DNA of 64,000 nt, from the NCBI GenBank assembly GCA_004352715.1, contig SCFE01000114.1, forward strand, positions 709,333 through 773,332, in the 5' to 3' direction. Made by a program: the position numbers and the translations under genes. The DNA comes from Hofstenia miamia (Eukaryota; Xenacoelomorpha; Acoela). This document shows, in pieces, positions 1-12,409 of this stretch. Every line of letters starts with the position of its first letter. The stretch's first letter is position 1. The notes below the pieces were generated by a model. That model saw nothing but the letters and a program-made list of their open reading frames with translations. It had not been told where the DNA came from and searched no databases.

Positions 1-408
1 TATATCATAAATCGCATTCACTATCGTTTTACGGGTACTTACCGTCAATAACCGCTTCTTCAACTTTTTCGTATTGTATACGAAAGGACATGAACTAAAT
101 TTTGTTGAATATTGTGACATTAAATTTAGTTGAAGATGTAATCATCTTAATTTTTTTACCCTTAGAAATAGGTAATATATATCTGCACTATATGCAGTGT
201 ATATGCATATATAGAACTTAGATTTTTCGACACAATAAAACTGAATAGTAACTAGCGAAAACTGATATTGATACAGAGATTTGTCTTTTGCATATCCATA
301 TATAATATCAATAATTATACATAAACATTATAATACATATATATATATATATATATATTGCTTGTCTGTAGTACTATTATATATATATATATATATGATT
401 ATATATAG

Positions 409-446
<38 letters not shown>

Positions 447-3400
447 ACATTTTTTCCTATAGTAGGATATGTAAATTTTAGCAGTTATTCTGAAGCACTT
501 TTTAGACAATGTAATCTCAATTGACTGCTGTATTATTTTGACACTGTAACTCAAGCACTAAAACCTATTAAATCATTAATGAATAGACAAACTTTAAAAC
601 AAAATTTAACGGAATGCATAAATAGAAAGTAATACCTTCAAATATGCGCAAACAGCCTGATAACCTGTTCCAAGAAACCCAAGCAATATTTGTAAGTTTC
701 CCCTTTTTTAAATAATTTATAAAAAATTATTTCGAACATTTTTTAATTTAGCAGCTGGGGGAATGTTTTTCTTACAAATGGCCAAAGAGCTATAATGCTT
801 GAATTTTTCCTTTGAACCACTCTTAAAATACTAGTCACTATATTTATTCAGGTGTTAAGACTTACCAGTAAAATACTTGAAATGTTATTAATTGTCTAGA
901 AGTTATACGAATTTAAAGTGTCTACCACTATTACCAATTTTGGTAATTATCCATAAAAATTTCCTAATAACTTTCTAAAAGTTGTTGATGGTTCTCATGT
1001 CTTCTATTACTATTTCTAAGAAATCTGAAAAATTGAAAAATTACAAATTAATTTATGTTCGAATGCCGATTTTAATTCTAAGCACAAGTTTAAAAAAATT
1101 CAAGACATAATTTTCTTCTTCACAGACTAAATCTGGAAAACCTCAAATTGTTAAATTGTATATTACTTGGTTCTTGTCAAGCAGTAACGGAATTTAATTA
1201 TTACTGTTAAAATGGATGCTACTAATTCAATAACGATTTATTTTTTAGCAGATTCATCAAAGAGACAGACTTTTTTGAAAAAATGTATTTTATTATGAAC
1301 ACAAAACTAGTCGGTAAGCGAATTTCAAAAAGTTAGCATCACTTTTACAGGGATATAGCATTTACATATAACTTACTTTTCCTCTACAAAATAGGTATAT
1401 GATAAATGTTATATTCCTTTAGGATTAGTACTCTAAATATTAGCATATTTGAAATAATAATTCTATTAAAAATTCAGAAACTAATTGGTTCTACATGGTA
1501 ACAGAATTTCAATGGTCTTGTTACCAGGCATGGATTCTACTTTTTACTATTTTTACCATTTTTCTCTATTATTGCATTAATTTCACAAAAATAAAAGTCT
1601 TAGACGCACATAAATATGTATATATAAAGAAGAACAGCTTCAGTCTTACTTTTTCCCTCTAAATGCTGACTATCGCGTAACCAAGCCCACTTGTATGTGA
1701 AACCTGACATATTGTCTCTGATATGAGTATGTTTTCATCCAATAAAATCATTGTTATATGAGATTTTGATTAACGTGGTTTTTGGGCATAGCTGATTCCA
1801 ACCTAAATTTTAATAGATTGCACATAGTAACCATTTCATATTTGAAATGGAGGCCATACAATACAAGAAATATAGGATTTACCCTACAAGCAATTGATTT
1901 GAAAAAAGCTTTTCAACTATTCTTTCTGATTTCAAATATTGAAAATGTTCTGATCAACTCAGATTTCTCGCTTTCCCGATAAAATTCAAGGGAATCTATT
2001 AATTAACTATCTTTGTTTGCTGCATCTGTCAAAGTGATGCAGCATATTATACGAGAAACAAATGCATTCCATTTTTAATTGGAAGAACGTTGATATTTCA
2101 TTTTAATTTTTGAATTTGAAAAATAGATTGATTATTGAACTTAAACATTGATAAATGAACAAATCTAATAATACTGATATTTTATAGCAGACTGGAAAAT
2201 TATTTTCATGTTATACGCCATTGTAAAAATTGTTTTCCTTCAAAAATTGCAGTTTTATGAAGTAGATAATACTTGTAAACAAAAAAAACCAGTGGCATGC
2301 AAAAAAATTGAATAGATTTCTAATCAAGATGCTAAGCACTATTCTCAATATTGCAAGTAATAAACTCTTTCTAAATATTTGAAAAGAAAATTTAAATATT
2401 GAATTAAAAAATAATGAAACAAAAAAAAGCAGTAGTCGACAAAAACTTTCAATATTCAGCAAATCTAATTCTTGTTGATTTGCATTTAAAAGTGCGAAAT
2501 AACTTTACCCAGTGTACATTATATCAAATTCGTTTTGAAGCAGACTGATCTAAAAATTGTACAGAAATGTTAACGAAATATTTACATTGTACTGGCTTGG
2601 AATTTAGGTTGAGAAGCACATGGGTTTCAGTTTTTAGATTTTTAGGCTGAAATCAGAAAACAACTCTTTACTAGGTAAGACCAAAGCGACCCTTAATATT
2701 AAGGATAAGAGTTGAATTTATGGGAAATTCATAATTAGCAATGAGATTATACTAATTATGTAGATAGATCTTTGACATTAAGAAATATAATTTGAAAAAT
2801 TTTTAAGTGATATAATCTTTTACCACATTTTATATAATTTCGGTATTAGTTGAGAGATGTGTATGCTAAAATACTCTTATAATTATTGATTAAGATTATT
2901 ACATACTTTAAAAGAATGCAATATTGAAAATTCTCAATTTGATTGAAATAATAAATTTGAAATTATTTAGTTGAAAACTCGGTGGAGAAACGAATAAATT
3001 AATTGAAAAAGAACAATGTATTGGGGAATGGATATTTCAGGAAGTTATCATTTAATCGAAGTTCTTAAAAGTTAAATATAATGATTATTTAAAAAAAATA
3101 ATGGCCATATTTTTACTCCTTTTGTTTTCGGATCTCAAAATTCAGAAAGAATTGGAGAGAGAGAATAAACAGTGGTGAGCAACTTAAGTAGAATTAACAA
3201 TTAAATGCTGATGAGGGGAAAAGGGAGTCAAAATATTGAAGGATAGCAAACATAACAATTGAAAATTTTATAGCAAGTAAAGTTCTCATTGTAAATATAG
3301 AAAATTAATATAGAATTCCACGTGAATGGCATATATTGACAGAATTAAAATACAAAGCAGGTGAATTCCTTCATATGCCCTTTCCATGCACTTTTCCACA

Positions 3401-3827
3401 ATAATTCTTTGTTTATTTAAGTAGAAGTTTCACACTTAAAAATTAAATAATTCACAAGTTTGTCAACAAAGTTTTAGAAACCCACTTTTATTTCGCCTAC
3501 TGCTTTCAAACTTTGTGTAATTATATTGATTTTCGGTGACTTCAATGATTCTAAGCACTATAAAAGTTTTTCAAAGTAAGTCGTGTCCTTGTATATAGTT
3601 TTGAATGCTAAAAATAAAAACATGACGCCGTCACTACTTTGTTCTATCTTGAAAATTAGCAGGTTCAATCACTAATAAAACTTGCGAATTATTACACAAT
3701 TATTTCACAAAATACTTACATGAAAAAATTTAGTTAAAATTTGTTAAATATAATTCCCAATTTTATCAGACAATTTTAACAGAAGCATACCAACACTTTT
3801 TACCATGATTAATTATATATATATATA
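1..3827. other. Gene-less AT-rich DNA
   Basis: No recognisable gene, RNA or transposon apart from the TA array at 335-446. The ORFs at 281-481, 1782-1982 and 2211-2462 are a microsatellite frame, an unsupported short frame and a hydrophobic AT-rich chance frame. None has a motif I recognise. Confidence 0.7.
335..446. repeat. Interrupted (TA)n microsatellite
   Basis: Three blocks of alternating TA (about 335-358, 379-396 and 401-446) separated by short unique DNA. The Tyr/Ile-rich ORF across it is only the translated repeat. Confidence 0.95.
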
Positions 3828-4325
3828 NNNNNNNNNNNNNNNNNNNNNNNNNNNNNNNNNNNNNNNNNNNNNNNNNNNNNNNNNNNNNNNNNNNNNNNNN
3901 NNNNNNNNNNNNNNNNNNNNNNNNNNNNNNNNNNNNNNNNNNNNNNNNNNNNNNNNNNNNNNNNNNNNNNNNNNNNNNNNNNNNNNNNNNNNNNNNNNNN
4001 NNNNNNNNNNNNNNNNNNNNNNNNNNNNNNNNNNNNNNNNNNNNNNNNNNNNNNNNNNNNNNNNNNNNNNNNNNNNNNNNNNNNNNNNNNNNNNNNNNNN
4101 NNNNNNNNNNNNNNNNNNNNNNNNNNNNNNNNNNNNNNNNNNNNNNNNNNNNNNNNNNNNNNNNNNNNNNNNNNNNNNNNNNNNNNNNNNNNNNNNNNNN
4201 NNNNNNNNNNNNNNNNNNNNNNNNNNNNNNNNNNNNNNNNNNNNNNNNNNNNNNNNNNNNNNNNNNNNNNNNNNNNNNNNNNNNNNNNNNNNNNNNNNNN
4301 NNNNNNNNNNNNNNNNNNNNNNNNN
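3828..4325. other. Assembly gap (498 N), bordered by TA arrays
   Basis: A run of N with alternating TA on both sides. The gap probably lies inside a long (TA)n tract that could not be assembled. ORFs translated through it are meaningless. Confidence 0.97.
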
Positions 4326-4901
4326 TATATATATATATATATTATGACTCATGTAAACCATGATAAATTTTGCAGAAAAAATAGAATAGCAACTGAAAAT
4401 AGACTTTGATTGGTACAATTTAAACGGTGGTAAGTTGGTGAGCTTCTGCTCCAAAATCGGTTAGATCCCCTTTTCCACAAAGATCAGAAAAATTCGCTTA
4501 GTTCTTGAAATGTTAGAAATGCATTAGATATTGTGCATACCTTCCTTAAATGCATAATCATAATTAGCATATCGAAAAACTGGCATCTGCCAATATAAGT
4601 AGATTCTAAACCACTTTAATTATGAACTAGATTTTCTAAATTATTATTAAAATATTATTTTTGTAGATCTAGATTAATGTAACTCAGAAAAAAGTGAACA
4701 GTAGAAAAGCATGGCAAATCCTATTAATATACGACATATAATTAGCGTCACAAAGGAATGCTGTTTAACATCAGACTTGAACTTTAGAACAACTTTGATG
4801 TATTATTATTGATTTAGTTTATTAACCATTGATATACACAATATTAGCACTAATTTATGCTACCAAATGTCCATATACGATTGAGACTGCTCTAACAAAA
4901 A

Positions 4902-4945
4902 ATGGCGGATCATGGAACATTATTTGATAACAAGGACGATTTCAG
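4902..4945 (+). CDS. Possible first coding exon, unknown gene
   Basis: An ATG in a good start context (AAAAATGGCGGAT, also close to a YY1-type core promoter element) opens a 14-codon frame reading MADHGTLFDNKDDF. It ends at TTCAG followed by GTTAAAATA, a possible 5' splice site. The frame stops at a TAA just after the GT, so it makes sense only if spliced. It has more G and C than its surroundings. I found no matching downstream exon in the window, so if this is real the next exon must be far away or hidden by a gap. A chance ATG is the main alternative. Confidence 0.25.
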
Positions 4946-5115
4946 GTTAAAATAACCTTGTCTATATTTTAGACTTCCTTCCGGGGATACAGTTCATCAT
5001 AAAACAATTTATAACGTATTCATTGGATCGTTTCAGTGGATTCAAATGGATTTTAGGATTTTGCGGCTTTAGCCGCGGCTAACGTCCAACCATTGCTTTA
5101 ATTTTCATATTACAG

Positions 5116-5176
5116 TTTTTGACTGCCGTCATTTTAACGTTTGTTTTTACAATGAATAAAGAGTTTATTATTCAAG
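5116..5176 (+). other. Possible short exon with splice-like borders
   Basis: The segment is preceded by a pyrimidine-rich tract ending in CATATTACAG and followed by CAAG then GTGAGTG, a strong 5' splice site match. It contains an ATG at 5152 (MNKEFIIQ before the donor). Joining it in frame to the candidate exon at 4902-4945 gives an early stop, so the two would have to be alternative first exons or unrelated. Confidence 0.2.
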
Positions 5177-5404
5177 GTGAGTGTAAGTCCAGATGAATTT
5201 TGAGAAATGCGGTGTATATTATATACGATAATTTTTTTTTGGCTGGGAACGGCTTCAACCACAAAACACTAATGCATATATATGTGCATTATCAAGGCTA
5301 CCTCAATAGAGGTAGCATTGGCATTATATAGGATTTTTCCCAAGAACATTAATTTACTGATAACATATTAATTTAAATGAAATTTCAATACATTGCTTTG
5401 CAGG

Positions 5405-5766
5405 TACAATATTAAAAAAAATTATATCATAAAAAATTATATAATAAGAAAATATTATATAAAACAAATATTAAATTAAAAAAATTATAAATCAAAAAAA
5501 TTATAAATCAAAAAAATATATAAATTAAAAAATTAACAAATCAAAATAATTATAAATAAAAAAAGTTATAAATAAAACAAATTATAAATTAAAAAATTAT
5601 AAATAATAAAATATAAATCAAAAAAATTATAAATCAAAAAAATTATAAATAAAAAAAATTATAAATAAAACAAATTATAAATTAAAAAATTATAAATCAA
5701 ATAAATTATAAATCAAAAAAACTATAAATCAAAAAAATTATAAATCAAAAAAATTATAAATCAAAA
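5405..5766. repeat. AT-rich minisatellite, unit about 14-18 bp
   Basis: Some 25 diverged tandem copies of a unit like AAAAAATTATAAATCA fill this stretch. Units vary between TCA, TAA and TTA variants and in A-run length. It contains almost no G. There is no coding meaning. Confidence 0.9.
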
Positions 5767-5791
5767 ACACCTATAACTTTGGAAAATGATC

Positions 5792-5959
5792 ATGGTTATG
5801 AAACGAGGCATAATAAAATTTGTGAAACCTCAGACTGCTTCAACAACGTTTTGCGTTTGCAAAAATCTTTGTAAAGGCTTAGATTTTCAAGCAATTACTG
5901 TGGAAGATCTGCAATTGCAATTGGAATCTTATGTACAGTGTACAAAGTACTTAACTTAA
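5792..5959 (+). CDS. Unrecognised 55-codon ORF
   Basis: The ATG is at 5792 and the TAA at 5957-5959. Composition is more gene-like than the flanks, with a C-terminal stretch reading GLDFQAITVEDLQLQLESY that could form a helix and three Cys in the middle (FCVCKNLC). There is no family match from memory, no signal peptide and no membrane segment. It directly follows the minisatellite. A second frame over its first half is also open, which weakens the case. It could be an exon fragment, a transposon relic or chance. Confidence 0.2.
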   Translation: MVMKRGIIKFVKPQTASTTFCVCKNLCKGLDFQAITVEDLQLQLESYVQCTKYLT

Positions 5960-7583
5960 AACGATTAACTAAGATTAACTAATTACTTCATGGCGTAATT
6001 AGAAAAGAATATGAAAGTAAAACAGTGAAACTTTTATTTTTTATGTTATAAGTTACGTGCATGCATAATGTATATATTTAGTATTCTTACATTGATATAT
6101 TGATATAGGAATATTTTAAAATGAGAAATGACTTAATTAAAACTCAAAAGTATTTACATATTATCTGGTACCGGAAAATTTCACTTTTTCTCAGTACAAA
6201 ATGGTACAAAGTGAATGATTGCACAGAGGTAGATAATACCATACCATAATGATATTTTAAATTACACAGTATGAAAACATTTCAACTAAAACCTATGCAT
6301 TATCATTCAATTATTTATAATTATCAATGATTTTAGAATTTAAAAAAAGAATTTCCTATGAAAATGTTTGGGAAAATGCTGATCTGATATTTTTCTAAAT
6401 TTAACACGGTCCTGACATTTTATTACACTATGCAACTTTGCAATCAGTTAGAATTTGATAATAACTGGGTCATGATTTTATAATGTTGTTGAAGGAAATT
6501 TTATGTAGCGGAGACATTTAGCGAGTTAAAAATGGGAAAGCTTTTCAAAAATTAAGCGGATCTCATAAACAGAGATTCTTTACGAGGCGAGAATAATTGA
6601 AGTAACAAAAGAGACATCGTTTCAAAAGACGAAAAGTTACCGAGTGACAGCCAATGGTATAGAGGATAAAAGGAAATCTAAAATAAGACAAAGGAGGTTT
6701 ACCAAACGTACGCTTTGTTAATAGAAAAATTAGACAGATTCAATAAAGATAAATATCGGAGTTGTTAACCAATCAATTTATTTAAATAATATTGGCTCAA
6801 TTTTATATCAATTAACGGAGAATTTCTTTAATTTCCAGCATTAATGCTTGAAAAAGAATTTATTCACATCCTTGAGATGCCCACAGCATTCCAAGATATT
6901 ATCTTTACTCTTTTGTTCGAACCCGCTATCAGAGGTACCTGCAGATTGTATTAATTGACACTGGTACAAAAGCGTTCATTCACCCGCCTCCTGGCTTTAT
7001 GGTGTTTTTTGAAATAGTATTTGATTATAAAGGCGAAGCAAAGCGCTCCAAAACAATGGAAGGAATGCCTTAAAGACAGTTGCTTTCTTTCACGAAGATG
7101 TAGAGATTAAAGCAACTTGGTAATCTTTAAGAATCAAGTTCCGTTTAAATACGTTTTAAAATTTAAGGGCGATAAACATCTGCAGTCATATCACTCTTAC
7201 CAGTCTCCCATAGACTATAAAAGCTGAAACTTAATGCAAGTGATGTGAGCGCCAACCGGATAACTGTTTGACACTCGACTTGGTACTCTTCTTAAATCAC
7301 TCTTAAAAGATAATTTTTTCTTTCTTTCAAAAGATGACAAGGTGATTGGCACCGTTCAACCGAGCATCGGCATTTTAATTGATTGCCGTTCATAAAATTT
7401 CATTCCTTCCTAATTTGTATACTAAATTTCAATTATATTTTTTTCTTTGTTGAAACTGCATTGGAAGATGGTGTATGCAACCAAATCAATTTTAATATAA
7501 ACACGATGCAGAAGATTGTCTAAAAATGGTTAGATCAAGAAAAAATAAGCTACTTTAATAAACTCATATTGAAATATAACAAG

Positions 7584-7590
<7 letters not shown>
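5960..7590. other. Gene-less; 6480-7400 is less AT-biased
   Basis: No gene recognised. Between about 6480 and 7400 the DNA loses the usual A/T runs and carries mixed-composition sequence, including a 46-codon Lys/Arg-rich open frame ending in TAA near 6720. That profile would fit a conserved non-coding element or an old exon, but neither can be shown from one sequence. Confidence 0.4.

Positions 7591-7623
<33 letters not shown>
7591..7623. repeat. (TA)n microsatellite
   Basis: Sixteen or so uninterrupted TA units. Confidence 0.95.
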
Positions 7624-7626
<3 letters not shown>

Positions 7627-10600
7627 CTGGTAAACAAAATATACGTACAAACATTCTAAGAAATTAATACATAAATATTTTATTCGATATGTATTGCAGT
7701 TCATGTCCACTAAAATTTAATTGAATAATGCTTACATGTAAAGTTTGATAATTATGTGAAGATATGTATATACAAATTCTTATATAGAGTAGTGGAACTA
7801 GTTGTTGGAGAAACTCTCTTTGGCAATTACTTTTGCTTGAATTCAGATTATGATTTGCTGTTGTGCATTACTCTGGAATCAAATTATGCTTGTTCTTGCC
7901 ATCAGAAATTACTTAGTGTATTCCTACAAAAATGTGTGCTATACATATACAGAATTTGATTTTTTTGCTGTATTTAAATACCGTCCATATTTTCTAGGTT
8001 GCCCATTTATAGGTGCACAAAAGAAAAATAAATCCCTGACTAAAATCATAAATTTACTTCTAGCAAGACTTATTGCCAAACAGCAAATAGCTACACTATT
8101 GTACGTTTCTTATGGTATAAAATATAATGTAGTTGATCAATTAAGAAATTAATGAAATAAAACATCATGTGATGGAGTTAACAAAAAATGAAAATTTGAT
8201 AATAAAATTATATTTTATAGGATTGCTGTAAAATGATATGTTAGGTGAAAATTTGATAAATGAAAGTAGTTAAAAATTTTCCTTCCTAAAGAGGAAGCTT
8301 GTCAGAGCTAATGTTATAAAATGTCAATTAAAATTTAAGGAATTGTATTATCTTGACGTTTTACGAAAACATATTTCGTACCTACTTTCATGAGATTATA
8401 ACTCTTCAAAGCAAATTATACTTCAAAAAACTTAGACATGCAATAGTGGATAAAATGCCTTGTCTTGTCGAAATAATACAAAAAAACAATTTACTTTATA
8501 AAAAACAACTCATCCTGACAAATTGGTAATTTAGCATTGCTGTTCAAATTATGCTTTACATTATGTTCTCGTTGGAAAATAATTTTTAACAATTAAATTT
8601 TAAGTTTTTATATATTGACAGTTTCATATCAATATGCAACGAGGGAACTTATGGTATTACTAAAACACTTGAAGTGCAATATAGTTTAAAAAATACGTTA
8701 GAAAAAATAATTTGCTAAAAATCGTTTAAAAATGTCAAGTTTTTTCCAACACTGGTTTTCTTTTGCATCAATTTCAGTTGCTTGACTTTATGGCAGGCCT
8801 TTGCTATTACATAAAGTAATTACTATTTGTATATTATATGTCAGTTAATCGCCTGAATAGAGCGTAACTATGTAAACATTTATATTCCTTTTAAGTGTAT
8901 TTTTCTTTGTTCTATTCTTTTTTTATTTATATTGTTTGCTTCCGTTCCACAAGAAGACGTCAATTTTAAAAACGTATTTAAAGTGATCACTATAAAAAAA
9001 TAAAATACGTACTTTGGAAACACTCGACACTTAACAAAGTAATAGCATTGGAAAATCTATTAGAATTACAGAGAGCTTTCACCTGCCTTAAAATTGAAGT
9101 AGCAATATTTTACCTTTTTATATTTACATAAATATCTTGAAGTCAGTTAATATACGAAGTCAAAATTTGTCAGGCTAATTGTACAAATAATGTGTCAGTT
9201 CTTATTTTTTTCATCTCCAATCACAACTTTTCCAATTCTGTTGTAATTTTTTTTGACAACTTTTATAATATAATTTTAGTATAAATTTCTCCAATAGGAA
9301 ATACCAATAACGTTAAGTTTCACAATATGCTTACTGATTTACACGAGAGCATTAAACTTACATTAAAATCACCATGCCATAGTAGTTTGAGAATGGTTCG
9401 AGCGAATTTTTCCAGGAATTTAGATGTGAAAAAGAAATTCACAAAAATATTTACGAGATTATATAAAAGTAAAAAAAAGATATTGATTATATCCCATTGT
9501 AAAAAATGTATTATTTATTCTTTAATTCACAACTTAAGAAAACAAATGTTATGATATTCATAATATTAGGTAACATATTACATAGACATACGCATACGAA
9601 CAGTCCTTATTTTAAAAGTTTTTACAACTGCACATTGAAAAAGAGCTGCTTCAACCATGTGCGAAAGAAATTTCAGACATAAAATGAGATATCAGAGGCC
9701 CAATTGATTTTAAAATAGGTATATACTAAACAATAAGTACTGACCAAGAACAAACTGAGACTGTACTGCGCGGCATTCTCCCATTCTCCTCAATGTATGT
9801 ATGACCAGTATCAAAAATACAGAGCTGCTAAAAATTTTCATGGGTTTTTTCTCACACAGAAAAGGGAATATGTTTTACAATTGCACATTTATGAAGTACA
9901 ACTGCACAGATTGGTGACAGCTGCACACGAATACACAAGCAACTCATTATAATTATCTCCAAAAATGGGATGTTGGCCATTTCCAACTGTCCACAGCACT
10001 AATTTTGCATCAAGCTTGGTAAATTACAAATAGACCTACGTATGAATGGATAGAAAAACCTAATTACCTATATTGGGATTGAGATCATATGAGATTCTTT
10101 ATTCAAGTTTTCTATGTCATTAATAGTCTAACGCAGCAAATCTAGGCATGGCTTAGAAATGGATACAAATAGCCTTCCCTTCAAACCATGTGTTTCCTTC
10201 AAAATAGTTTATTACAGATGTAGGTTTAGAATATAATTTGCACATTATGAAATGCATGAGGTTGCTTTTGGGATAGACCACTTCAGACCATTTTTGATTA
10301 AAAAACAAGCAGATTTAGCAGAAAGTGTTTGGGTAGAATTGAAACTAGTTCTAAGGTTTGTTATGAAATGAAACATGATTTTAGAAGAAAATAGAATAAG
10401 TATTCACAATACCGAATAATGTGCAGGAATTGGTGAATCTCTTTTAGTATTCAGGGAGAAATCAGCATTGCAGATGTATGAATGTTATCTATTTGTGAAA
10501 GTAGCATTATCAATGTATTGCATAATACTATAGATTAAAGGTAATAGTTGCCCTTCAGTCAGCGCTCTCACTCCATTACTCAAAAAGAGAAGGAGATGTA

Positions 10601-11147
10601 TACAATGAGAAATGTCATGTTAATGTATTGTGAACAGCCATCAGGTGACTTTATCACAAATCCACGTGCTAATTACTAAATTTAGATATAAACTTATCTG
10701 CTTTAACCTACAATGGGGAATATTTACTCCTAGTATATGTATCTCAAGCCTAGTTTGTAATTCTAACAACGAATTTATTGATAAAAATCAATAATATAAT
10801 ACATTGAAATACCCAGTAACAATATTTCGAAAATGTAGTGCATGATTACTTCTGTTGGACAGTTACAAACTAGTACAAATTATTGGATTAATAGGTATAG
10901 CAATACAGAAAAATTGCATATATATATATATGCAATTGATTACTAAGTAATAATAATTATTTAGTAATATAATTGATATTTTCATAAAAATTAGTGGGAT
11001 CCAAAATCAATAGTTTTCTTTGCCACTCGTTAATGCTTTCAATAGAATGCTTGTAATAGCCTCTGAATACTAGTTTTATTGGCTTAACCGAAGTACTTAA
11101 ATACTACATCCAACTAAGAGATTATTTAAAGCAGAGGTGTTCCTGTA
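7624..11147. other. Gene-less stretch
   Basis: Nothing recognised. The 100-codon ORF at 7850-8152 and the 75-codon ORF at 9327-9554 have no recognisable motif and AT-driven composition. A 26-bp perfect palindrome of AATTGC, TA repeats and GCAATT sits at 10912-10937. Confidence 0.6.
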
Positions 11148-11396
11148 GCAGTTACAGAACATGCTCATAAGGTGCTGAGGATTCTCAACAATGATATAGA
11201 CAATAAAGTTGAAGTTGCAGGATCAGTAGTTGTGCAATCAGGAGAGTTACAATCCTGCAAACTACTATTTCTTAAAGAAAACAAAGTGCGTTGCTATTAT
11301 GGTTTAGAACCTTCGAGTAATGGTCCTTTTGGGAACTTTGCTATATGGTTTAGAACCAGGTGTAAAGTTAGGGTAATAAGAAACTTCAACAAGTAA
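11148..11396 (+). CDS. Coding-like segment, unknown protein
   Basis: A possible splice acceptor (GTGTTCCTGTAG) precedes an open frame that runs to a TAA at 11394. The first 50 codons look gene-like: VTEHAHKVLRILNNDIDNK followed by VEVAGSVVVQSGELQSCKLL, with GTT, GCA, GGA and CAA codons unlike the AT-rich surroundings. The same frame is open upstream to 11130, giving SRGVPVA before the segment. The last third (YYGLEPSSNGPFGNFAIWFR) is less convincing and includes a 14-bp direct repeat, TATGGTTTAGAACC, at about 11298 and 11344. I do not recognise the family. It could be an internal exon, a processed pseudogene piece or a transposon ORF remnant. Confidence 0.3.
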   Translation, partial: AVTEHAHKVLRILNNDIDNKVEVAGSVVVQSGELQSCKLLFLKENKVRCYYGLEPSSNGPFGNFAIWFRTRCKVRVIRNFNK

Positions 11397-11752
11397 TATA
11401 TGAAATTTTCGTAAATACTAATTCGATAATGCATCATTAATAATGCAACTATTTTTACAATAACAGATGACTAATTCATCGAAATACTGAAAATATTAGA
11501 ATACGGTCTATATAGCACATACACTTCAAACATGTCAAGAGATTGGAACATGAACAAAAATTGAGCCGTTTATTTATCTAAGTAAATAAAGCCAAATCTC
11601 TTTTTGTCCCATTTCCCTGTTTATGTTCTATATATTACAAACTCCAATAAGTTCTGCAAGCGTAGACAATTGCATGAATAAATGGAAATATTCTTCCATG
11701 TGAAAACCATTGCTGCATTGTAAAAATCACCACGTCAATTATAAAGCACACC

Positions 11753-12401
11753 CAGACTTGTCAAAGAACCGAGCTAACGAGCCCAGCCGAGCTAAGCCGA
11801 GCTTGAGCAGACCATTGGATATACAACAGGCCAAGACGAGCCTTTTTTAAGCAAAGCAAATTTATAGTCCTGCTTGTTGATTTGATTATGCAAATTTTTC
11901 TTATTTTTTCATTCAGTATACATTTCTTATAAACTTATTTAAGAAATATGCAGGCCCGTGGCTTGCATTTGAAGTTTAGGGGGGCCATGGCCCCGCAAAG
12001 TTCAAAAAATTAATCATAGTTTTACTCATATGAGATAGTTTCACTCTTTTTCATTGAATTTTTTAATTGAATTGCAATAGTATTATTTATATATCAACTA
12101 AAAGATATTCACTCTAACTGAGTTACAGAATATTAAAATTAATACTATGGAGTTTTGTATCCAGGATGCCAAAAGGAAGGGGGGCACAGTGGCCCAACAG
12201 GGAGGGCCATGCCCTCTGGCCCTCCCCTAGCCACGGCCCTGGAAATGTGTATTTAATAATAGGAAGAGCTATGTAAAAAATTCTTTGAGCGCAAATTTTT
12301 AAAAAAAAATATGGTATCACCTTGGGCGAACCAAGGCGAACTTACTCAAAATTTAAACGAACCAAGCCAAGCTTGGAAGTTTCGGGTCGTTGACAAGTCT
12401 G
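11753..12401. mobile_element. hAT-type non-autonomous element, family A, full length
   Basis: It begins CAGACTTGTCAA and ends TTGACAAGTCTG, so the ends are inverted repeats. It is flanked by 8-bp direct repeats with one mismatch (AGCACACC at 11745-11752, AACACACC at 12402-12409). CA..TG ends plus an 8-bp target duplication point to the hAT superfamily. Both subterminal regions carry repeated GAGCC/GGCTC-like words (CCGAGCT near the left end, CCAAGCTTGG near the right). It has no coding capacity. Other copies or fragments lie at 15728-15948, 24955-25205 and 52665-52712. A second element is inserted at 11951-12241; without it this element would be about 350 bp. Confidence 0.8.
11951..12241. mobile_element. 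hAT-type MITE, family B, nested in family A
   Basis: It starts CAGGCCCGTGGCTTGC and ends CTAGCCACGGCCCTG, near-perfect inverted termini. It is flanked by 8-bp repeats GAAATATG (11943-11950) and GAAATGTG (12242-12249). The host sequence resumes on the far side as in the 24955 copy of family A, which confirms an insertion. Subterminal regions are rich in GGGCC/GGCCC words. The minus-strand ORF at 12123-12320 is a chance frame across it. Confidence 0.85.
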
Positions 12402-12409
12402 AACACACC

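Noticed and set aside
3805-4454. ORFs of 180-213 codons, and similar ones at 15343, 18342, 44484, 51034 and 52556
   Set aside because: Most of their length is N. There is no coding evidence in the readable parts.
6905-6930. GTTCGAACCC, resembling a tRNA B box
   Set aside because: No A box at the right distance and no cloverleaf pairing found.
7850-8152. A 100-codon ORF
   Set aside because: Composition follows the AT bias, no motif is recognised, and another frame is open over part of it.
10912-10937. A 26-bp perfect palindrome as a regulatory site
   Set aside because: Its centre is a TA run, and such palindromes arise by chance in TA-rich DNA. Only the AATTGC ends are informative.
12123-12320. 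A 65-codon minus-strand ORF with a Pro/Gly/Trp-rich middle
   Set aside because: It runs across the GC-rich right end of the family B MITE; the residues reflect the GGGCC words.
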